Assembly: GCA_016703665.1 (NCBI GenBank)
Contig: JADJBS010000015.1
Span: 123,834 to 187,833, forward strand
Source of the DNA: Candidatus Defluviibacillus avedoerensis
GTDB taxonomy: Bacteria > Pseudomonadota > Gammaproteobacteria > Burkholderiales > Burkholderiaceae_C
Direction: 5' to 3'
DNA: 64,000 nt
Shown: piece by piece, positions 59,322 to 64,000 of the stretch
How positions within the stretch are numbered: position 1 is the first letter of the stretch
Layout of the letters: each line of letters begins with the position of its first letter
Translations under genes and position numbers: made by a program
The notes under the pieces: model-generated
Told to the model about the DNA's origin: nothing
The model's database searches: none
What the model saw: only the letters and a program-made list of their open reading frames with translations

Positions 59322-59343
59322 GGAGTCTTTGAAAATAATCGCA

Positions 59344-60387
59344 ATGAACGAGTTGGATACCCTGCTGGCAAGTGCACAAGCTGCCTTCGCCCAAGCCGCC
59401 ACCCCTGCCGATCTGGAAAACGCCAAGGCCCAATACCTGGGCAAGTCCGGTCGCGTGACCGAGCTGATGAAAGGCATGGCCGCACTCAGCGTGGACGAGA
59501 AGAAGTCGCGCGGCGCCGCCATCAACGTGCTCAAGCAGGGCATCGAGGCCGCACTCACCGCCCGTCGCCAAGCCCTGGCAGAGGCAGAGCTGCAGGCCCA
59601 ACTCAAAGCCGAAGCTTTGGACGTGAGCCTGCCCGGTCGCCAGCGCGGCACGGGTGGCTTGCACCCGGTGTCCCTCACGCAAGAGCGTATCGAACAGATT
59701 TTTGCCAGCATGGGTTTCGACGTGGCCGACGGCCCCGAAATCGAGAGCGACTGGCACAGCTTTACCTCGCTCAACAACCCGCCCAACCACCCCGCACGCT
59801 CCATGCAGGACACGTTTTACGTGGACATCAATGGCGCGGACGGCATCCCTTACAACCTGCGCCCACACACCAGCCCGATGCAGGTGCGTTTTGCGCAGGC
59901 CCATGTCAAGAAATACGCCGGTGTCAGCCCCATGCCCGAAGTACGCGTGATTGCACCCGGCCGCACCTACCGGGTAGACAGCGACGCTACGCATTCGCCT
60001 ATGTTCCACCAGTGCGAAGGCTTGTGGCTCGGCGAAAACGTAAGCTTTAAAGACCTGAAAGTGGTAGTCACCAATTTCTGCCGCACTTTCTTTGAAAGCG
60101 ACGACTTGGCGTTGCGCTTTCGCCCGAGCTTCTTCCCGTTCACCGAACCCAGTGCCGAGATCGACATCCAGTTCCAGAGCGGCCCGCTGTCGGGCAAGTG
60201 GCTGGAAGTGGGCGGCAGTGGCCAGGTGCATCCCCAGGTGGTGCGTAACATGGGCCTGGACCCCGAAACCCACATCGGCTTTGCCTTTGGCATGGGCATG
60301 GACCGCCTGACCATGCTGCGTTATGGCGTTAACGATTTGCGCCAGTTCTTTGAAGGCGATATGCGCTTTCTGTCGCAATTCCGCTAA
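59344..60387 (+). CDS. pheS: Phenylalanyl-tRNA synthetase alpha subunit
   Basis: The catalytic alpha subunit of the alpha2beta2 PheRS. The ATG at 59344 opens MNELDTLLASAQAAFAQAAT (N-terminal coiled coil). Class II motif 2 is around HTSPMQVRFAQAHVKKYAG and RTYRVDSDATHSPMFHQCEG. The Phe-binding pocket and motif 3 are in FGMGMDRLTMLRYGVNDLRQ. 347 residues, normal for the family. It is 26 bases before pheT; an upstream in-frame start (59320) would overlap the terminator and is rejected. Confidence 0.97.
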   Translation: MNELDTLLASAQAAFAQAATPADLENAKAQYLGKSGRVTELMKGMAALSVDEKKSRGAAINVLKQGIEAALTARRQALAEAELQAQLKAEALDVSLPGRQRGTGGLHPVSLTQERIEQIFASMGFDVADGPEIESDWHSFTSLNNPPNHPARSMQDTFYVDINGADGIPYNLRPHTSPMQVRFAQAHVKKYAGVSPMPEVRVIAPGRTYRVDSDATHSPMFHQCEGLWLGENVSFKDLKVVVTNFCRTFFESDDLALRFRPSFFPFTEPSAEIDIQFQSGPLSGKWLEVGGSGQVHPQVVRNMGLDPETHIGFAFGMGMDRLTMLRYGVNDLRQFFEGDMRFLSQFR

Positions 60388-60413
60388 GCCAACCAGAGTC
60401 CAAGAGTCCGAAC

Positions 60414-62843
60414 ATGCAATTCCCCGAATCCTGGTTGCGCGCCTTTTGCAACCCCTCCATCAGCACTGAAGAACTGGCCAGCACGCTCACCATGGCGGGC
60501 CTGGAAGTTGAAGACAGCACGCCTGCCGCGCCACCTTTCACCGGCATCGTCGTCGGTGAAATCAAAGAGGCCGTACAACACCCCAATGCCGACCGCCTGC
60601 GGGTGTGTCAGGTGGACGTGGGGCAGGGCGCGTTGCTCAACATCGTTTGCGGCGCACCCAATGCCCGTGTCGGCATCAAGATCCCTTGCGCCACGGTGGG
60701 CGCTGTGTTGCCACCCGGTGATGACGGCAAACCGTTTAACATCAAACTGGGCAAACTGCGTGGCGTGGAAAGCCAGGGCATGCTGTGCTCGGCGCGTGAA
60801 CTGAAGCTGTCCGAAGACCATGGCGGCCTGCTGGAGCTGCCTGCCGATGCCCCCTTGGGCCAGAACATCCGCACGTACCTGAACCTCGACGACACGATGT
60901 TCACTCTCAAGCTCACGCCCAACCTCGGCCACGCTTTGAGCGTGTACGGCGTGGCGCGCGAGTTGTCGGCGCTGACCGGTGCTCCGCTCAACGTGCCCAG
61001 CTTCCCAGCTGTGGCGGTTCAAGGCGCCGACAAGCTGTCGGTCAAGGTGTCTGCACCCGATCTGTGCGGCCGCTTTTCGGGCCGTATCGTGCGCAACGTC
61101 AACACCCAGGCCAAAACGCCTCAGTGGATGGTGGACCGCCTGGCGCGCTGTGGGCAACGCAGCGTGACTGCGCTTGTGGACATCTCGAACTACGTGATGT
61201 TCGAGTTCGGTCGCCCAACCCATATCTTTGATCTGGACAAAATCCATGGCGGGCTGGACGTGCGCTGGGGCAAAGCGGGTGAGCAGCTCAAGCTGTTGAA
61301 CGGCAACACAGTCACTGTGGATGAAAAAGTCGGCATCATTGCCGATGACGTGGCTGTCGAATCGCTGGCCGGCATCATGGGCGGCGACGCCACTGCCGTG
61401 TCGGACGACACCCGCCACATTTACATTGAGGCCGCTTTCTGGTGGCCCGAGGCCGTTGCTGGGCGCTCGCGCCGCTTCAACTTCTCCACCGATGCGGGTC
61501 ACCGCTTCGAGCGCGGTGTGGATCCGAGCCTGACCGTTGAACACATTGAACACATCACACAGCTGGTGCTCGACATCTGCGGCACGCCCGAGACCCAAGT
61601 CAACCCGATTGACGACATTCAGGTCAAGCTGAACGAAGCCAAGCCCGTGACCCTGCGCGTCGCGCGCGCCGCCAAAGTGATTGGCATGCCGCTGACCCAG
61701 GCGCAATGTGCAGACGCGCTCAAGCGCCTCGGTTTGGCCGTGCAAGAAGGCGACGGCACTTTGACCGTGACGCCACCACCTTACCGGTTCGATCTGGTCA
61801 TTGAAGAAGACCTGATCGAGGAAGTGGCACGCCTGATTGGCTACAACCAGTTGCCAACCACAGCACCGATAGCACCGGTTGCCCCCAAGTTGCGGACAGA
61901 GTCGCAACGCAGTCGCTTTGCAGTCCGCCGCAGTTTGGCAGCCCTGGGGTATCAAGAGTCCATCAACTACAGCTTTGTTGAAGAGCGCTGGGAAGCCGAA
62001 CTCGCAGGCAATGTCAATCCCATCAAGCTGTTGAATCCTATTGCGAGCCAGATGAATGTGATGCGCTCGTCGCTGCTGGGCAATTTGATTGACGTGCTGA
62101 AACACAATCTCGACCGCCGGGCGGACCGGGTGCGCGCGTTTGAAATCGGCCGGGTGTTTGTACGTGACGATGCGGTTGTAACGACTGACACGACCGTGCA
62201 GGGCATTCATCAGCCGATGCGGGTTGCCGGGCTGAGTTATGGCCGCACTGACAGCACACAGTGGGCTGTCAAAGACCGTCCTGCTGATTTTTATGATGTT
62301 AAGGGTGATGTCGAAGCGTTGCTTGCGCCTTTACGTCCAACATTTGAGGCAGCCGAGCACCCAGCTATGCACCCTGGTCGCAGTGCCCGCGTGTTGCTAG
62401 GTGGGCAAGCCATCGGCTTTGTGGGTGAACTTCATCCTCGCTGGCGTCAGAGCTACGAATTGCCACAAGCGCCGCTACTTTTTGAATTGGACCTGGACGC
62501 AGCGCTAATGCGGGAATTGCCTGCGGCTCAAGCCATCAGTAAATTCCAAACTGTGCAGCGTGACCTTGCATTGGTAATGCCTGAATCAGTTGCGTTTGAT
62601 GCCGTACTGGCGGCAGTGCGCTCTGCACCAGGCGCGCAAGGTCTTTTGGCCGACGTTCTGCTATTTGATGTGTTCCGCCCCACCACCCAAATTGCGGGGG
62701 GACTGAACGCTGGCGAAAAAAGTCTGGCTTTACGCTTAAGTCTGAGCAGTGCAGAGGCTACGTTGACAGAAGAACAAATTGAGGCCGCTGTCAAGTCCGT
62801 CATTGACGTTACTACCGAGCGCCTGGGCGCGCGACTGCGCTAG
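60414..62843 (+). CDS. pheT: Phenylalanyl-tRNA synthetase beta subunit
   Basis: The 809-residue beta subunit, which binds tRNA-Phe and edits Tyr-tRNA-Phe. Domains in order: N-terminal and EMAP-like OB domain (FTGIVVGEIKEAVQHPNADR), B3/B4 editing module (VDISNYVMFEFGRPTHIFDL), B5 domain, the catalytic-like core (FEIGRVFVRDDAV), and the C-terminal ferredoxin-fold anticodon domain (LFDVFRPTTQIAGGLNAGEK). The intact 2.4-kb frame shows that the frameshifts elsewhere are not a general property of the sequence. It is 9 bases before ihfA. Confidence 0.97.
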   Translation: MQFPESWLRAFCNPSISTEELASTLTMAGLEVEDSTPAAPPFTGIVVGEIKEAVQHPNADRLRVCQVDVGQGALLNIVCGAPNARVGIKIPCATVGAVLPPGDDGKPFNIKLGKLRGVESQGMLCSARELKLSEDHGGLLELPADAPLGQNIRTYLNLDDTMFTLKLTPNLGHALSVYGVARELSALTGAPLNVPSFPAVAVQGADKLSVKVSAPDLCGRFSGRIVRNVNTQAKTPQWMVDRLARCGQRSVTALVDISNYVMFEFGRPTHIFDLDKIHGGLDVRWGKAGEQLKLLNGNTVTVDEKVGIIADDVAVESLAGIMGGDATAVSDDTRHIYIEAAFWWPEAVAGRSRRFNFSTDAGHRFERGVDPSLTVEHIEHITQLVLDICGTPETQVNPIDDIQVKLNEAKPVTLRVARAAKVIGMPLTQAQCADALKRLGLAVQEGDGTLTVTPPPYRFDLVIEEDLIEEVARLIGYNQLPTTAPIAPVAPKLRTESQRSRFAVRRSLAALGYQESINYSFVEERWEAELAGNVNPIKLLNPIASQMNVMRSSLLGNLIDVLKHNLDRRADRVRAFEIGRVFVRDDAVVTTDTTVQGIHQPMRVAGLSYGRTDSTQWAVKDRPADFYDVKGDVEALLAPLRPTFEAAEHPAMHPGRSARVLLGGQAIGFVGELHPRWRQSYELPQAPLLFELDLDAALMRELPAAQAISKFQTVQRDLALVMPESVAFDAVLAAVRSAPGAQGLLADVLLFDVFRPTTQIAGGLNAGEKSLALRLSLSSAEATLTEEQIEAAVKSVIDVTTERLGARLR

Positions 62844-62852
62844 CATCTCATC

Positions 62853-63197
62853 ATGGAAATCACCGTAGAAAGCCTGGAGACGCCTGCGCTCACGAAGGCC
62901 CAGCTGGCCGAACTGCTGTTCGAGCAGATTGGCCTGAACAAGCGCGAGTCCAAGGACATGATCGATGCGTTTTTCGACCTGATTGGTGAAAGCCTGGTCG
63001 AAGGCAGCGACGTAAAGATATCTGGGTTTGGTAATTTTCAGATCCGCACCAAGGCGCCACGACCCGGGCGCAACCCCCGTACCGGTGAATCCATACCCAT
63101 CAAAGCCCGGCGAGTGGTGACCTTCCATGCCAGCCATAAACTCAAGAGCCAAATTCAAGGTGAGGGCGCTGAAGTCGGTTTGGATGAGGAAGAATAA
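62853..63197 (+). CDS. ihfA: Integration host factor alpha subunit
   Basis: The alpha subunit of IHF, a sequence-specific DNA-bending heterodimer. It is a 114-residue HU-family fold with LTKAQLAELLFEQIGLNKRE at the start and the DNA-inserting arm with the conserved proline in RPGRNPRTGESIPIKARRVV. It is slightly longer than E. coli IhfA, with an acidic tail (GEGAEVGLDEEE). Located between pheT and a merR gene, the standard order in proteobacteria. Confidence 0.96.
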   Translation: MEITVESLETPALTKAQLAELLFEQIGLNKRESKDMIDAFFDLIGESLVEGSDVKISGFGNFQIRTKAPRPGRNPRTGESIPIKARRVVTFHASHKLKSQIQGEGAEVGLDEEE

Positions 63198-63327
63198 GCC
63201 TGCTGATCGTCTATTTGTGAGCTTCGCAACAAAACCCGGCAAATTTTGCCGGGATGCCGCAAGAGCTTTGCGTGATCTGCGAACTTAGCGTAATCTCCAA
63301 GATATTCCCTGTACTGCATTGATTTCA

Positions 63328-63780
63328 ATGGAGAAAACACTTCCATCTATTCCAGCAAAACGCTATTTCACAATCGGTGAAGTTGGTGACCTGTGTGGCG
63401 TCAAGCCTCACGTGCTTCGATATTGGGAGCAGGAATTCACCCAACTGCGGCCTATGAAGCGCCGGGGCAATCGTCGGTACTACCAGCACCATGAAGTGCT
63501 GATGATTCGCCGCATACGTGATCTTCTTTACGACCAAGGGTTCACCATCAGTGGCGCACGCAACAAACTCCAGGAGTTGGTGCAAGACGAGCGTGATCGC
63601 CGTAAGTCGGGTGAAGTCCTGCTTGACGGCGTCGAAGATCTTGACATTGATGGCGACGAAATAGACTGCCTTGACGTAACCGCGACACAGCCTCCAGACC
63701 GGGCGCATGCCTCATTCCAGCAGTTGTCGCATGTTAGAGCAGAACTGTTGGAGATCCGAAATTTATTGACCTACGGCTAA
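63328..63780 (+). CDS. MerR-family regulator (CarA/YcgE-like)
   Basis: A 150-residue MerR-family protein. The winged helix is YFTIGEVGDLCGVKPHVLRY, followed by WEQEFTQLRPMKRRGNRRYY, the hallmark W-E and RRYY of the family. A coiled-coil dimer helix (GARNKLQELVQDERDRR) and an acidic tail without effector-binding cysteines follow. It is the conserved partner of ihfA in beta- and gammaproteobacteria. The ATG at 63328 is preferred to an upstream TTG. Target genes are unknown. Intact to its stop at 63780, 35 bases before tRNA-Pro. Confidence 0.9.
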   Translation: MEKTLPSIPAKRYFTIGEVGDLCGVKPHVLRYWEQEFTQLRPMKRRGNRRYYQHHEVLMIRRIRDLLYDQGFTISGARNKLQELVQDERDRRKSGEVLLDGVEDLDIDGDEIDCLDVTATQPPDRAHASFQQLSHVRAELLEIRNLLTYG

Positions 63781-63800
63781 GGCTTACGCCGATCCCACGC

Positions 63801-63806
63801 TATAAT
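63801..63806 (+). promoter_or_regulatory. -10 element of tRNA-Pro promoter
   Basis: TATAAT 9 bases before the mature tRNA-Pro 5' end and 20 bases after the merR stop. The -35 side is not convincing. Confidence 0.5.
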
Positions 63807-63815
63807 GAAAGGCTT

Positions 63816-63892
63816 CGGTGTGTGGCGCAGCCTGGTAGCGCACTTGCATGGGGTGCAAGGGGTCGAAGGTTCGAATCCTTTCACACCGACCA
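63816..63892 (+). tRNA. tRNA-Pro (GGG)
   Basis: A 77-base cloverleaf with acceptor arms CGGTGTG and CACACCG, anticodon stem CTTGC/GCAAG around loop ATGGGGT (anticodon GGG), T-arm GGTTCGAATCC and an encoded CCA. Confidence 0.97.
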
Positions 63893-63903
63893 TTAGTACT
63901 GAT

Positions 63904-63939
63904 AAAGGCCTCTAAGTAGCGATACTCAGAGGCCTTTTT
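63904..63939 (+). terminator. Terminator after tRNA-Pro
   Basis: AAAGGCCTCT and AGAGGCCTTT form a 10-base perfect stem with a 14-base loop, continuing into T5. The last 60 bases of the window after it show no recognisable gene. Confidence 0.88.
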
Positions 63940-64000
63940 CATTGGTAAATCAATGCTTACATGGCAACACGGTACAAAGCCATACATTGACAGCCAAACC

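Noticed and set aside
59231..59343. Phenylalanine leader peptide before pheS
   Set aside because: The only short frame is M-K-G-stop; no Phe-rich frame exists in the gap.
60384..62210. A 608-codon open frame on the minus strand opposite pheT
   Set aside because: It lies wholly antisense to a conserved intact pheT, resembles no family and is explained by the codon bias of the sense gene.
63940..64000. Start of a new gene or integrase after tRNA-Pro
   Set aside because: Only 60 bases remain; a short MATRYKAIH-stop reading is not enough for any call.
1..64000. CRISPR arrays, insertion sequences, prophage or replication origin
   Set aside because: No regularly spaced direct repeats, transposase frames, phage structural genes or DnaA-box clusters were seen; the integrase relic is the only mobile-element trace.

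Overview
The window looks like chromosomal DNA of a betaproteobacterium of the order Burkholderiales, most likely a Rhodoferax- or Polaromonas-like member of the Comamonadaceae. The evidence is a Bug/TTT-family solute-binding protein, an imuB-dnaE2 mutagenesis cassette, the tolB-pal-cpoB-tcdA-tRNA-Lys order, the RelA-tRNA-Val-thrS and infC-rpmI-rplT-pheST-ihfA-merR-tRNA-Pro blocks, and short GCTAY-N7-RTAGC palindromes. No plasmid, phage genome, insertion sequence or CRISPR array is visible.

Layout. 1-9.2 kb: the end of rng, then a lipopolysaccharide/envelope-sugar cluster (deacetylase, four glycosyltransferases, an MsbA-type flippase, an O-antigen ligase). 9.2-12.8 kb: tolB-pal-cpoB and tcdA, ending at tRNA-Lys. 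12.9-17.7 kb: a relic of a tyrosine integrase behind tRNA-Lys, then a LexA box and the SOS translesion pair imuB-dnaE2. 17.7-25.7 kb: tRNA-Gly, a Bug protein, alaS, a GNAT enzyme, and a three-gene outer-membrane protein / periplasmic binding protein / diguanylate cyclase unit. 25.7-38.2 kb: membrane and soluble pyrophosphatases back to back, universal stress protein, CheW, acetyltransferases, amidase, nadE, glnB, serB. 38.2-50.8 kb: a VapBC-like toxin-antitoxin pair, mfd, ispD-ispF, an OmpR/EnvZ-type pair, a YqiA-like esterase, 3-hydroxybutyrate dehydrogenase, and relA. 50.8-63.9 kb: tRNA-Val, thrS, three acyl-CoA dehydrogenases with a LysR regulator on the other strand, then infC-rpmI-rplT-pheS-pheT-ihfA-merR-tRNA-Pro.

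The most interesting regulatory signal is in front of thrS. A 15-codon open frame with three threonine codons overlaps the first arm of a mutually exclusive stem set ending in a strong terminator, which is the arrangement of a classical leader-peptide attenuator. Other signals are a textbook LexA box before imuB, an infC that must start at AUC (or at the later ATG), a highly structured 5' leader on hppA, a perfect 16-bp palindrome before ompR, and an inverted-repeat operator before the antitoxin.

At least seven coding loci are interrupted, or altered in frame, by small indels, several at short homopolymers (glycosyltransferase 4, msbA, waaL, alaS, a COG3235-like membrane gene, mfd, ispD), and one acyl-CoA dehydrogenase is probably affected. 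Because alaS and ispD are essential in most bacteria and mfd is widely conserved, most of these are best read as sequence errors. They are annotated here as single loci with the break stated.
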